NCBI GenBank assembly: GCA_964608615.1
Contig: CAZSQG010000017.1
Span: forward strand, 1 to 55,178
From: CALEUX01 sp964608615
GTDB lineage: Bacteria > Bacteroidota > Bacteroidia > Bacteroidales > Marinilabiliaceae
Reading direction: 5' to 3'
DNA: 55,178 nucleotides
The notes beneath the pieces were generated by a model. It saw only the letters and a list, made by a program, of their open reading frames with translations, did not search any database and had not been told where the DNA came from. Below, piece by piece: positions 23,485 through 32,349 of the stretch (position 1 is its first letter; each line of letters begins with the position of its first letter). Made by a program: the position numbers and the translations under genes.

Positions 23485-24225
23485 TTACAGTACAAATGAA
23501 ACCTCCTTAAAGGCATAAGTGCGCTGATTGCCTGAAATATCAGTTAGTAAAAGGTGCCCACATTCTTGTACGCTGTCAATTTTTGCCGGAAATTCACCGT
23601 TGTCATCCTTGAAAATATAAAAGCCATCATTTCTGTAGAGCTGTTTAAAATAATCTTTTTTAATTGTTCTTATACTCGTTTCCAGCCATTGAACATATCT
23701 GAAAACCAAAGCCTGGCGTATTTGCAGAAAAAGTACATCCAAATCATAGCTAATACCGGTAAGCATTCGCATTGAAACAGGATTTGGAGCATCTGAGAGG
23801 AAGGTTTTTTGGTTCACATTTAAACCAACTCCTACAATGGTGGAGGCTATGGTTGATCCTGAGAGAGAATTTTCAATTAGAATTCCGGCTAGTTTTTTAT
23901 CTCCGGCATAAATGTCGTTGGGCCATTTAATCCTAATTTCAGGAACTAATTTTGAAAGAACATCAGCAATGGCTGTTGTGACCATTTGGGTCAGTCGAAA
24001 CTGTTTCTGAATTTTAAGGAAATGAGGATACAAGACAAAAGAAAAGGTGAGGTTTTTATCCTTTTCGCTTTCCCATGAGTTGCCAATCTGTCCCCGTCCG
24101 GCTGTTTGATTTGAAGTTATCACCGCCGAAAACTCAGGAAGATCTTTATGATCCAAAAGTTCCTTCAACTTGGAGTTGGTTGATTTTAAACTTTTGTAAT
24201 GAAAAACCTCAGGAATATCCTGCAT
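23485..24225 (-). CDS. birA: Biotin-[acetyl-CoA-carboxylase] ligase
   Basis: BirA activates biotin to biotinyl-AMP and attaches it to carboxyl carrier proteins. The 246-residue protein has GRGQIGNSWESEKDKNLTFS (biotin/ATP-binding loop, GRGxxGxxW) and IKWPNDIYAGDKKLAGILIE (active-site Lys region), followed by GVGLNVNQ and a short C-terminal SH3-like part. It has no N-terminal helix-turn-helix domain, so it is a monofunctional ligase and not a repressor. It is divergent from rsfS across 212 bases and convergent with the SRPBCC gene. Confidence 0.95.
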   Translation of the reverse strand: MQDIPEVFHYKSLKSTNSKLKELLDHKDLPEFSAVITSNQTAGRGQIGNSWESEKDKNLTFSFVLYPHFLKIQKQFRLTQMVTTAIADVLSKLVPEIRIKWPNDIYAGDKKLAGILIENSLSGSTIASTIVGVGLNVNQKTFLSDAPNPVSMRMLTGISYDLDVLFLQIRQALVFRYVQWLETSIRTIKKDYFKQLYRNDGFYIFKDDNGEFPAKIDSVQECGHLLLTDISGNQRTYAFKEVSFVL

Positions 24226-24437
24226 TTTACCTTGTTTAATATAAAACTTAAAATGAAAGGTGACTCACGCTTTTTTCGTCATCGAAAATAGACAAATAAA
24301 TCTTACGAAAGTGTTATCTTTGACTGGAAATTTTTGATTGTTTACTTTTAAACTGATTTCTTTTAGGGGAATATTATACCTAAGAATACAGTTTGTTTGA
24401 ATTATAGAAACTTAAGGAAGCAGAGGAAACATTATTT

Positions 24438-24839
24438 ATGAAGAGCGTAACTGGTAAAAAAGTAATTAATAGTCAGGTGGTTGAGTCGGCGCGGGAGCTT
24501 GTAAATGCGGTAGTTGAAGGGATCCAGGAAAAAAAAGGTGTAAATATTACAGTTTTGGATTTAACATCAGTGGAGAACACTATTAGCAGTTTCTTTGTTA
24601 TATGCGATGGCGATAGCAATGTTCACGTAGATGCGATTTCTGATTCCATCGAGGAATATGTAAGGAAGAAAGTGGAAGAAAAACCATATCATATTGAAGG
24701 AAGGGAAAATGCCCAGTGGATATTACTTGATTATTTCGATGTGGTGGTTCATGTGTTTCAAAGGTCGGCGAGAAGCTTTTACAACCTCGAATCGCTTTGG
24801 GCCGATGGAGTTAGGACTGATGTTCCCAACTTATTCTGA
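24438..24839 (+). CDS. rsfS: Ribosomal silencing factor RsfS
   Basis: RsfS binds L14 on the 50S subunit and blocks subunit joining in slow-growing cells. The 133-residue protein has the family core: ITVLDLTSVENTISSFFVICDGDSNVHVDAISDSIEE, then EKPYHIEGRENAQWILLDYFDVVVHVFQRSARSFYNLESLWAD. The start ATG follows an AGGAA-rich stretch. It lies 29 bases ahead of ftsH, a pairing typical of Bacteroidetes, and the two are probably co-transcribed. A lone TATCTTTG at 24315-24322 is a possible distant -7 element. Confidence 0.96.
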   Translation: MKSVTGKKVINSQVVESARELVNAVVEGIQEKKGVNITVLDLTSVENTISSFFVICDGDSNVHVDAISDSIEEYVRKKVEEKPYHIEGRENAQWILLDYFDVVVHVFQRSARSFYNLESLWADGVRTDVPNLF

Positions 24840-24868
24840 TTTTTGAATAAACAAATTTTTATTATAGA

Positions 24869-26893
24869 ATGGCAAGCGAAAAAAATAATATGGACGAAAA
24901 ACCGGTGCCCAAAATGCCCAGGTTTAATGCTTACTGGATATACGGAGTTATACTGTTATCTCTTGTATTTGTAACGTTTTTAAATACTGAAAATGAACCT
25001 CAGGATATTGCCTGGAGCATTTTTGAGAGAGAAATATTACCAACAGGAGATATTAAACAAATAGTTTTGGTGTCAAATGAAGGTAAAGCTGAAGTTACTC
25101 TAAAGAAAGAAAGCGTTGAAAAATATAAAGATCAGTTTAAGGATCAAAAGAGTGTTCCTGGAAATGGACCTCATTTTTCAGTAAGGTTCCCAAATATCGA
25201 CAAATTTGAAGAAGCCAGAATGAATGCTCAGAAACAAAATGGAATTGATATTCCTGTTAGTTATGATGAGCGGGTAAATCTCTTCAGAGATTTTTTTAGC
25301 ATGATGTGGCCTTTGTTGCTTATTTTGGGTATCTGGATTTTTATTTTCCGAAGAATGAGCTCGCAGGGTGGAGGCGGAGGAGCCGGCAATATTTTCAATG
25401 TTGGTAAGTCAAAGGCTCGAATGTTCGATAAGGAATCGGCAATTAATATTACATTTCAGGATGTGGCGGGTTTGGCTGAAGCAAAACAAGAGCTGGAAGA
25501 AATTGTAGAGTTTTTACGTAAACCGGAAAAATTTACCACCCTAGGTGGTAAAATTCCCAAAGGAGCATTACTGGTGGGCCCTCCGGGAACAGGAAAAACC
25601 CTTTTGGCAAAAGCTGTTGCAGGTGAGGCTAACGTGCCATTCTTTAGCATGTCGGGATCTGATTTTGTTGAAATGTTTGTTGGTGTTGGTGCTTCAAGAG
25701 TCCGTGACCTTTTTCGTAAAGCAAAGGAAAAATCGCCCTGCATAGTATTTATTGATGAAATTGATGCCATTGGACGTGCCAGAGGGAAAAACGCCAATTT
25801 TGGGGGCAATGATGAGCGTGAAAATACATTAAACCAGCTTCTCACCGAGATGGATGGATTTGCCACTAACAGTGGAGTTATCATTTTAGCAGCAACTAAC
25901 CGTGCCGATATTCTTGACCGTGCTTTGTTGCGTGCAGGACGATTTGACAGACAAATTTCTGTTGAACTACCCGATTTAAATGAGCGTGAGCAAATTTTCA
26001 ATGTTCACTTACGTCCTCTTCGATTAGGTGAAGATGTTAAGCCGGAGTTTCTGGCACGTCAAACACCCGGGTTTTCAGGTGCCGATATAGCCAATGTTTG
26101 TAATGAATCGGCCCTTATCGCAGCTCGAAAGAATAAGAAACTTGTTGAGAAAGAAGATTTTCTTGATGCTGTGGACCGAATTGTTGGAGGTCTGGAGAAA
26201 AAGAATAAAATAATCTCTAAGGGTGAGAAAAAAGCCGTTGCCTATCATGAAGCAGGACATGCGGCAATCAGTTGGCTTCTTGAGTTTGCTCATCCATTGG
26301 TAAAGGTAACAATTGTTCCTCGTGGTAAAGCGCTTGGAGCTGCATGGTATTTGCCTGAGGAGCGGCAGCTTACTACCGAGGAGCAAATCCTTGACGAAAT
26401 GTGCTCCGCTTTGGGTGGCCGAGCTGCTGAAGATTTGATTTTTGGTCAGATTTCAACAGGAGCTCTCAGCGATCTTGAAAAAGTAACGCGTCAGGCTTAT
26501 GCCATGGTTACTTATTTTGGAATGAGTAAAAAAATTGGAAATATTAGTTTCTTCGATTCAACTGGTCAGAATGAGTATGCTTTTAATAAGCCTTACAGCG
26601 AAAAATTGGCTCAGACTATTGATGAAGAGGTATCGTTGATAATAAATAAACAGTACGAACGGGCAAAAACAATTCTTGTGGAAAACGCTGATAAACATGT
26701 TTTATTAGCTGAGTTATTGCTTGAACGTGAAGTTATCTTCAGTGAAGACCTGGAACAGATTTTTGGTAAGCGTAAAGTTTCTGATCATGTGATTCAGGAA
26801 GATACGAATGGTAAAAATGGCATATCTTCTAAGGTTGAAGATGAGTCTTTAGAACAAGGTTATACTGAGAATAAGCCTGTTAATGAAGGGTAA
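24869..26893 (+). CDS. ftsH: ATP-dependent zinc metalloprotease FtsH
   Basis: FtsH is a membrane-anchored AAA+ protease that extracts and degrades membrane and short-lived cytoplasmic proteins. The 674-residue product has two membrane helices (about 21-39 and 142-159) flanking a periplasmic domain, a Gly-rich linker, Walker A GPPGTGKT (237-244), Walker B FIDEIDA, the second region of homology (NRADILDRALLRAGRFDRQ), and the zinc site H460-E-A-G-H464 in the peptidase domain. The C-terminal 40 residues are charged and poorly conserved. It follows rsfS by 29 bases. Confidence 0.98.
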   Translation: MASEKNNMDEKPVPKMPRFNAYWIYGVILLSLVFVTFLNTENEPQDIAWSIFEREILPTGDIKQIVLVSNEGKAEVTLKKESVEKYKDQFKDQKSVPGNGPHFSVRFPNIDKFEEARMNAQKQNGIDIPVSYDERVNLFRDFFSMMWPLLLILGIWIFIFRRMSSQGGGGGAGNIFNVGKSKARMFDKESAINITFQDVAGLAEAKQELEEIVEFLRKPEKFTTLGGKIPKGALLVGPPGTGKTLLAKAVAGEANVPFFSMSGSDFVEMFVGVGASRVRDLFRKAKEKSPCIVFIDEIDAIGRARGKNANFGGNDERENTLNQLLTEMDGFATNSGVIILAATNRADILDRALLRAGRFDRQISVELPDLNEREQIFNVHLRPLRLGEDVKPEFLARQTPGFSGADIANVCNESALIAARKNKKLVEKEDFLDAVDRIVGGLEKKNKIISKGEKKAVAYHEAGHAAISWLLEFAHPLVKVTIVPRGKALGAAWYLPEERQLTTEEQILDEMCSALGGRAAEDLIFGQISTGALSDLEKVTRQAYAMVTYFGMSKKIGNISFFDSTGQNEYAFNKPYSEKLAQTIDEEVSLIINKQYERAKTILVENADKHVLLAELLLEREVIFSEDLEQIFGKRKVSDHVIQEDTNGKNGISSKVEDESLEQGYTENKPVNEG

Positions 26894-27232
26894 GAGGGAA
26901 AGAAGGTTTTACCGTTTATTTAATGGAAATATCCAGAACGAATAAGTGGACTGGAATTTATTGTTCCATTTATGAGTTGTAAGTATACCTTAAGAACAGA
27001 GGTTCTTGATAAGCATGAAGCATTATTGAAAGGATTGATTACCGGGCGGGCCGAACAGGGGATAGTAATAAAACACTTGTTCGGGGTACACATGGTCCAA
27101 AAAGGTTTATTCTTTTATTGACCAGGATACCTAATTTTCAAATTTGAAGGTTTGTATTATTTTTGCATTATTGAAACGTGTATATTTGAGTTTCATTGTG
27201 ATTAATATATAAAGGTTTTGGGTGTAAACCCT
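26894..27232. other. Gap between ftsH and cdsA
   Basis: About 340 bases with no supported gene. Many Bacteroidetes carry a LUD-domain (lactate-utilisation-like) gene here, by my recollection; none is recognisable. A 49-codon ORF at 26972-27121 lacks a ribosome binding site. A possible cdsA promoter lies at 27134-27165. Confidence 0.4.
27134..27165 (+). promoter_or_regulatory. Possible cdsA promoter
   Basis: TATTTTTG (27158-27165) matches TAnnTTTG. The -33 position 20 nt upstream reads TTTT (27134-27137), so the match is partial. Confidence 0.4.
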
Positions 27233-28066
27233 ATGAAAATTTATTTCATGAGTAATTTTTGGCAACGCACATTTACCGGAATTATCTTTGTAATCGCTAT
27301 CCTTGGTGGAGTGTGGTGGCATTCGTACTCTTATTTACTTATATTCTCTACAGTTGTGTTTTTGGGAATACTTGAATTCAGGGATTTAATTCGTACTAAA
27401 CCAGTTAGAGCTTCCTTGGGTTGGGCTTTAATTTTGGGAGCATTTTGGTATCTTACTTCGTTTTTTGTTCTCTCGGGCGTTATTTCAGCACGATGGTTAA
27501 TGTTTGTTGTACCTTTAATTATTGGGGTTTTTGTAACTGAATTGTTCCAAAAGTCCAACACCCCACTACTAAATATTGCCTGTACCTTGGTTATCCCGTT
27601 TTACGTTGCATTACCATTTTCATTTTTGCATTTTTTGGTTTTTAATACAGGCGTATATGATTATCAACTTCTATTGGGATTTTTTATCTTAATATGGGTT
27701 AATGATTCAGGTGCCTACCTTATTGGTGTTAATTTTGGCCGAACACGGCTTTTTGAGAGAATCTCTCCCAAAAAAAGTTGGGAAGGAGCAATTGGGGGAT
27801 TTGTTGTAACGTTAATTACTGCATGGATCTTGCCTCTGTATTTGGAGGGCTTATTGGTTACAAACTGGTTGGCTATTGGTGTAATCATAAGTGTGATGGG
27901 TACCTTTGGCGACTTGGTTGAATCAATGCTCAAGAGAAGTGTTAATGTAAAGGATTCAGGTTCTTTTTTACCTGGACATGGTGGTGTATTAGACCGGTTT
28001 GATGCTGTAATTTTTGCAGCACCTATGGTATGCGGGTATTTGGTTTTGATTAATTTTTTCTTTTAA
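27233..28066 (+). CDS. cdsA: Phosphatidate cytidylyltransferase
   Basis: CdsA makes CDP-diacylglycerol from phosphatidate and CTP, the branch point for phospholipids. The protein is polytopic, with about seven or eight hydrophobic segments, and has the family signature near the C-terminus: SMLKRSVNVKDSGSFLPGHGG followed by VLDRFDA. The frame opens at a TTG (27218). I give the first ATG (27233), but the next one (27248, MSNFWQRTFTG) agrees better with family N-termini. It is followed after 20 bases by psd, so both steps toward phosphatidylethanolamine are linked, while pssA lies at 50387. Confidence 0.95.
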   Translation: MKIYFMSNFWQRTFTGIIFVIAILGGVWWHSYSYLLIFSTVVFLGILEFRDLIRTKPVRASLGWALILGAFWYLTSFFVLSGVISARWLMFVVPLIIGVFVTELFQKSNTPLLNIACTLVIPFYVALPFSFLHFLVFNTGVYDYQLLLGFFILIWVNDSGAYLIGVNFGRTRLFERISPKKSWEGAIGGFVVTLITAWILPLYLEGLLVTNWLAIGVIISVMGTFGDLVESMLKRSVNVKDSGSFLPGHGGVLDRFDAVIFAAPMVCGYLVLINFFF

Positions 28067-28086
28067 AAAGTTTAAAGAGGTGATTT

Positions 28087-28746
28087 ATGACAATTCACAA
28101 AGAAGGATTTAAGATAATTTTATTTACTTTTTTAGGGTTAGGACTCATTAACCTTATTTTAGTATTGGTGGCACCTCCAACTGCTTGTTTTATAAAGTGG
28201 TCGGGCCCCGTTTCACTTGTATTGTTATTTCTGGTTGTTAATTTCTTTCGTAGTCCTAAGCGGGAGGGGTACCTTCACGACAATGCTATATTATCTCCGG
28301 CTGATGGTGAAATTGTAGTGATTGAAGAAACAGAAGAAACAGAAATATTACAAGGAAAATGTATCCAAGTGTCTGTTTTTATGAGTGTTTTTAATGTTCA
28401 TATTAATTGGTATCCAATCGATGGGGTGATCAATTATTGTAAGCATCATGTTGGACGTTTTTTGTCTGCTTATCTTCCTAAGGCTTCTACCGAAAATGAA
28501 CGAACAACCGTTTCTATTACTCATGAAAACGGTGATACTATCGTAGTTCGACAAATTGCAGGAGCTTTGGCTCGTCGAATTGTTTGTTATGCCAAAGATG
28601 AAGAAAAGGCTGTTCAGGGGCAACAGATGGGCTTCATTAAGTTTGGCTCAAGGGTTGACCTGTTTCTGCCGCTTGGAACGCGAATTGATGTGAAAGTTGG
28701 ACAGAAAGTACGTGGAAAACAAACCATTATTGGTTGGTTGGAATAA
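28087..28746 (+). CDS. psd: Phosphatidylserine decarboxylase proenzyme (short form)
   Basis: Psd converts phosphatidylserine to phosphatidylethanolamine. The 219-residue product is the short form typical of Bacteroidetes, with two N-terminal membrane segments (about 10-50), SPADGEIVVIEE, SVFMSVFNVHINWYPIDG, and near the C-terminus GFIKFGSRVDLFLPLG. The Gly-Ser of FGSR is the self-cleavage site, where Ser becomes the pyruvoyl cofactor. It is the second gene of cdsA-psd and is followed by a strong terminator. Confidence 0.95.
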   Translation: MTIHKEGFKIILFTFLGLGLINLILVLVAPPTACFIKWSGPVSLVLLFLVVNFFRSPKREGYLHDNAILSPADGEIVVIEETEETEILQGKCIQVSVFMSVFNVHINWYPIDGVINYCKHHVGRFLSAYLPKASTENERTTVSITHENGDTIVVRQIAGALARRIVCYAKDEEKAVQGQQMGFIKFGSRVDLFLPLGTRIDVKVGQKVRGKQTIIGWLE

Positions 28747-28771
28747 GAATTTTGTAGCTAAGATTTTAAAC

Positions 28772-28811
28772 AAAGAGCTCACCTAATAATATTTGGTGAG
28801 CTCTTTTTTTT
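28772..28811 (+). terminator. Terminator of cdsA-psd
   Basis: AAAGAGCTCACC (28772-28783) pairs perfectly with GGTGAGCTCTTT (28795-28806), followed by a T-run to 28811. Confidence 0.92.
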
Positions 28812-28829
28812 GAGAATCATTACTATTTT

Positions 28830-29018
28830 GTAATTATTCAGATGGAATATAATGATGATATTCATATATATGATAAACGGTTAAACGCAAAGGTCGCAAA
28901 GAATTAGTAATTAAATTTTAGCGACCTCTGCGCATTCCTTTGCGCTATTCGCGGTTACTTCCCATCTTTTTATTATTTAGCTTATTATAGTTTTTTTAAG
29001 TACCTGAATAGTTACAAT
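28830..29018. repeat. Dispersed intergenic repeat, copy 2 (about 190 bases)
   Basis: The ends are near-perfect inverted repeats: GTAATTATTCAG (28830-28841) against CTGAATAGTTAC (29004-29015), 11 of 12 matching. The core contains CGCAAAGGTCGCAAAGAATT and CTTTGCG-type motifs. Core and right end match 41146-41473 closely (GCAAAGAATTAGT-ATTAAA, TTATTATA, AAGTACCTGA). No ORF is present. It looks like a small non-autonomous element or a spread intergenic repeat. The rest of the gap to 29160 shows nothing recognisable. Confidence 0.7.
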
Positions 29019-29160
29019 TATTTACTAGTTGAATGTGTTTTATTTGCAAAACGTAGCTTGACTAATTTGTCTTTTGTGGTGTTGCAAGTATTAAATTGAA
29101 CAGAGTCTATTGGTTACAGATGTTCAAAAATGAAAGTTAATAGAAAATTTACACCTGTAG

Positions 29161-32100
29161 CTAAAGCCGTACTCCCATAAAAATGACGTCATCCACCTGA
29201 TCTAAATCGTTCTTCCAATTGTAGAAGGTATCTCTAATTGCCCTGTGTTGTTCCTTCATCGGTTTGCGATATATTTTTTCAAGAAGTTCTTTAACTGCAA
29301 CTGTCATGAATTTTTTTCCTGAATTGCCACCAAACTGGTCGGTATATCCATCCGAGAAAAGATAAATTGAGTCACCTGATTTGCCATCATATTCTAGATT
29401 AACAAAAGGAGTACTGTCATCTATAATGGAATCACCAATACTTCGTCGGGTACCTTTATAAATGGAGAGTTCGTTATTCAAAAATAAATACACAGGCCTT
29501 TTAGCTGAAGAAACTCTTATTTTTTTTGTGGCAAGTTCTATTTCAACAATAGAGATATCCATGCCATCATTTGTATTATCCTTAATGTTTTTTTGAAGGA
29601 GTATCTTTATTTCGAAATCAAGACGATTAAGAATATCTGCAGGAGAGTTAATGTCATTGCGTTTAACTATATCGTTTAGCAATGTGGTTCCAATCATCGA
29701 CATAAAAGCTCCGGGAACACCATGGCCAGTGCAATCGGCGCAGCAGAACCTGTATTTACCTTTTGCCTCGTGAAGCCAGTAAAAATCGCCACTAACAATA
29801 TCGCGTGGGGCAAAGAAAATAAAAGATTCTTTGAATTTATTCTGAAGGGCCTCTACTGATGGAAGAATGGATGATTGTATTTTTTTTGCATAATTGATAC
29901 TATCCGTAATATCACGGTTCTTACGTTCAATCTCAGCTTTTTGCTGCCTTAATACTACCGTTTGAGAGGCAACTTCTCTTTGTAACACTTCTTTTTGATG
30001 GCGAAATTTTCTCTCGCGAATATTAATAATAATATAGATAACATAAACCAATATGGTCATTATAAGGAGGTAAAACCAACTTTTTTTCCATATTGGTGCT
30101 GCAATTTCTATTCTTATCGAAAGGGGATCGGCATTTGCAATACCATCGGCATTAAATGAACGAAATCTCAGAATCCAGTCTCCATCGGGTAAATAGTCTC
30201 TTTCCCACCATGTTGTAGGTAAATCAATCCATTCGACAGGAGATGAATCTCCTTGTCTTTCTAATTGATATTGGTAAGTAACACCGGTTGGGTTTTTAAA
30301 ACTGATGCCAATAAATTCGAACCACAATTTGTATTTATTGCTGTATGGATAGGGTAAATTTATATGTTTGGTGATTTTTTGGTTAACACCAGAAATCTTA
30401 ATTACAGTAAAATTAAGTTGCGGAGGGACATTATTGTTGTGGTCTTTTTCGGGAAGGTAATTAATTACGCCTTGATTTGATGCAAACCACAGATTTTTAT
30501 CTTTGTCAAGAGAAGAAGAGTAAAAGTCAGCACCAAGGTTTTCTTCATAACCAAAAGTTCTAATTTTCCCTGATGTTAAATCAACACAACTAAGACCCGG
30601 GAAATGAGTTACCCAAAGTTTATTGGTTTTGTCAGCAATTACGCTGTAGCAGAAGTTTTTTCCCAAACCTTCAGAAATACTTATGTTAACTAGTGAATCT
30701 TCGGTATATCGAAGAATGCCCTTACCTTGAGTTGCCAGCCAAATGTTTCCTACAGCATCCTCAGTCATTCCATTAACATCAACAGGTGTTTGAGAAATCT
30801 TGTGAATTTCAATTTTTTCATTATCGATGCGGCAAATTCCACTGTTTTTAGGACCAATCCAAAGCTGGTTTTTACGGTCTTTGTAAACGAAGTTTATGTT
30901 GTTGTGAGGGAGTCCTCGTTCAGTGGTTAGATGAATTGTTTTGCCGGTCTTGATGTTTATCTGGAAAAATCCTCCAAATGTAGCAAGATAAATATAATCT
31001 TGATTACCAATAATGTTGCGTATTTTTTTACCGGTGTTGTTTGAGGTATAGTTGAATGGTTTAAAACTGTTACTGTTTTCCTCCTGATAAAAAAGGCCGC
31101 TATTTCCTGATGCTACCCACAAGATGCCATTAGGCGATTTGTAAAATCCTGTTATCTCATCTGAAGGGATTCCCATTTCTTTGTCGTAAAACTCAAAATC
31201 GGTAAAACAATATGGGTCGGCTTTAATAAATCCGTTTTCGAGGCCAATATACAATGTGCTATCAACTTTATAAACGGAGCGGGTCTTATTGTCTTGAAAA
31301 CCAATAGTGGAAAGATTATAAAACACCATGCTTTCATCCAAGAGGACGGATAAACCTCCTCCATAGGTCGCAAACCAATAGTTGCCTTCACGGTCGCACA
31401 GGATGTCTTTTACAAAATTATCTGAGAGTCCGTTATTAGTTGAGAAAGAAAATGATTCAGTAAAATCCTGAATTAGGGGATCGAAAAATAGTTTAATCAC
31501 TCCATTACCCCAGGTGGCTATTATCAGATGACCTTCATCTTCTTCTACGATGTCTTGAATGTTTTCATTTTGAATATTGAAGGTGAGGCATAAGCGATTG
31601 TCAATAATTTGTCTTGCTTGCGATTCATCAACTAAATACCTGAAAAAACCCTCGTCCTCGGTTCCTATCCAATACTGATCAGTTATACCTTTTCTGGGAG
31701 TTATTGTGGTAACCGTTGTTAGTGGAATACCATCAAGCTCCTCTGCAGTCTCAATCTCTCCCTTATTATTTATAGTGATTTTCATTAATCCTTCGGATGT
31801 TCCCAAAAGAAGGGTCTTTTCATTTATGGGATAAATCGAATAGAAGAGCTTATAACCTAATTTATTTGTATCAAAGAAGGTTGTAATCTTTAGGTCGGGA
31901 CTAATTCTAACAGGTCCGCTATTCTGAACAACAGCCCAAATATTTTCATTTTTATCCTGACAAAGATGACGTACCGGACTATTGGTTCCCGGAATACTGA
32001 GAGGAGTGAAGCTTTTGGAAATAACAGTAAGACCTCCATTGTTGTGTGCTGCCCATACCTTTCCGTTTGAAGCTAGAAAGAGATCTGTGATAAAATCGTC

Positions 32101-32349
32101 GGCAAGTGAATCGCGTATTGAAAAGGTTTGGAATTTTAAGCCATCATATTTAACCAACCCTTCACCTGTTCCAATCCATAGAAAACCATCGGCATCCTGT
32201 TCAACGCAATACACGAAGTTTTGGGGTAAGCCCATGTTTGAATCATAATTTTTGAACCTGAACGATTGTCCGTTGGCGAGCACGTAAAAACAGGCTAAAA
32301 ATGATGCTATTAGGATTCTGTTCAATAAATTATGATTAGTAAAAATCAT
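29161..32349 (-). CDS. Beta-propeller / Y_Y_Y / SpoIIE phosphatase membrane sensor
   Basis: The 1062-residue product has a signal peptide (about 1-27), then about a dozen propeller repeats (up to about 690) of the type seen in hybrid two-component sensors, such as DADGFLWIGTGEGLVKYDG and DREGNYWFATYGGGLSVL. A Y_Y_Y-like domain follows (about 690-760), then one membrane helix (KSWFYLLIMTILVYVIYIIIN), a coiled coil (about 790-850), and a SpoIIE/PP2C phosphatase with metal-binding aspartates in VSGDFYWL, CADCTGHGVPG, LFSDGYTDQFGG and DQVDDVIF. There is no histidine kinase or HTH domain, so the output is dephosphorylation of an unknown, probably anti-anti-sigma-type partner. Its ATG overlaps the preceding stop by 4 bases; last gene of the operon. 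Confidence 0.9.
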   Translation of the reverse strand: MIFTNHNLLNRILIASFLACFYVLANGQSFRFKNYDSNMGLPQNFVYCVEQDADGFLWIGTGEGLVKYDGLKFQTFSIRDSLADDFITDLFLASNGKVWAAHNNGGLTVISKSFTPLSIPGTNSPVRHLCQDKNENIWAVVQNSGPVRISPDLKITTFFDTNKLGYKLFYSIYPINEKTLLLGTSEGLMKITINNKGEIETAEELDGIPLTTVTTITPRKGITDQYWIGTEDEGFFRYLVDESQARQIIDNRLCLTFNIQNENIQDIVEEDEGHLIIATWGNGVIKLFFDPLIQDFTESFSFSTNNGLSDNFVKDILCDREGNYWFATYGGGLSVLLDESMVFYNLSTIGFQDNKTRSVYKVDSTLYIGLENGFIKADPYCFTDFEFYDKEMGIPSDEITGFYKSPNGILWVASGNSGLFYQEENSNSFKPFNYTSNNTGKKIRNIIGNQDYIYLATFGGFFQINIKTGKTIHLTTERGLPHNNINFVYKDRKNQLWIGPKNSGICRIDNEKIEIHKISQTPVDVNGMTEDAVGNIWLATQGKGILRYTEDSLVNISISEGLGKNFCYSVIADKTNKLWVTHFPGLSCVDLTSGKIRTFGYEENLGADFYSSSLDKDKNLWFASNQGVINYLPEKDHNNNVPPQLNFTVIKISGVNQKITKHINLPYPYSNKYKLWFEFIGISFKNPTGVTYQYQLERQGDSSPVEWIDLPTTWWERDYLPDGDWILRFRSFNADGIANADPLSIRIEIAAPIWKKSWFYLLIMTILVYVIYIIINIRERKFRHQKEVLQREVASQTVVLRQQKAEIERKNRDITDSINYAKKIQSSILPSVEALQNKFKESFIFFAPRDIVSGDFYWLHEAKGKYRFCCADCTGHGVPGAFMSMIGTTLLNDIVKRNDINSPADILNRLDFEIKILLQKNIKDNTNDGMDISIVEIELATKKIRVSSAKRPVYLFLNNELSIYKGTRRSIGDSIIDDSTPFVNLEYDGKSGDSIYLFSDGYTDQFGGNSGKKFMTVAVKELLEKIYRKPMKEQHRAIRDTFYNWKNDLDQVDDVIFMGVRL

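Noticed and set aside
25456..26001. 181-codon ORF antisense to ftsH
   Set aside because: It mirrors the conserved AAA+ region of ftsH; Ser/Pro-rich composition is typical of an antisense shadow.
26972..27121. 49-codon ORF between ftsH and cdsA
   Set aside because: No ribosome binding site, no recognisable domain, and such a length is expected by chance; not listed as a gene.
28830..29018. CRISPR-like repeats from the CGCAAAG words
   Set aside because: Repeats are short, unevenly spaced and partly inverted; there are no regular spacers and no cas genes in the window.
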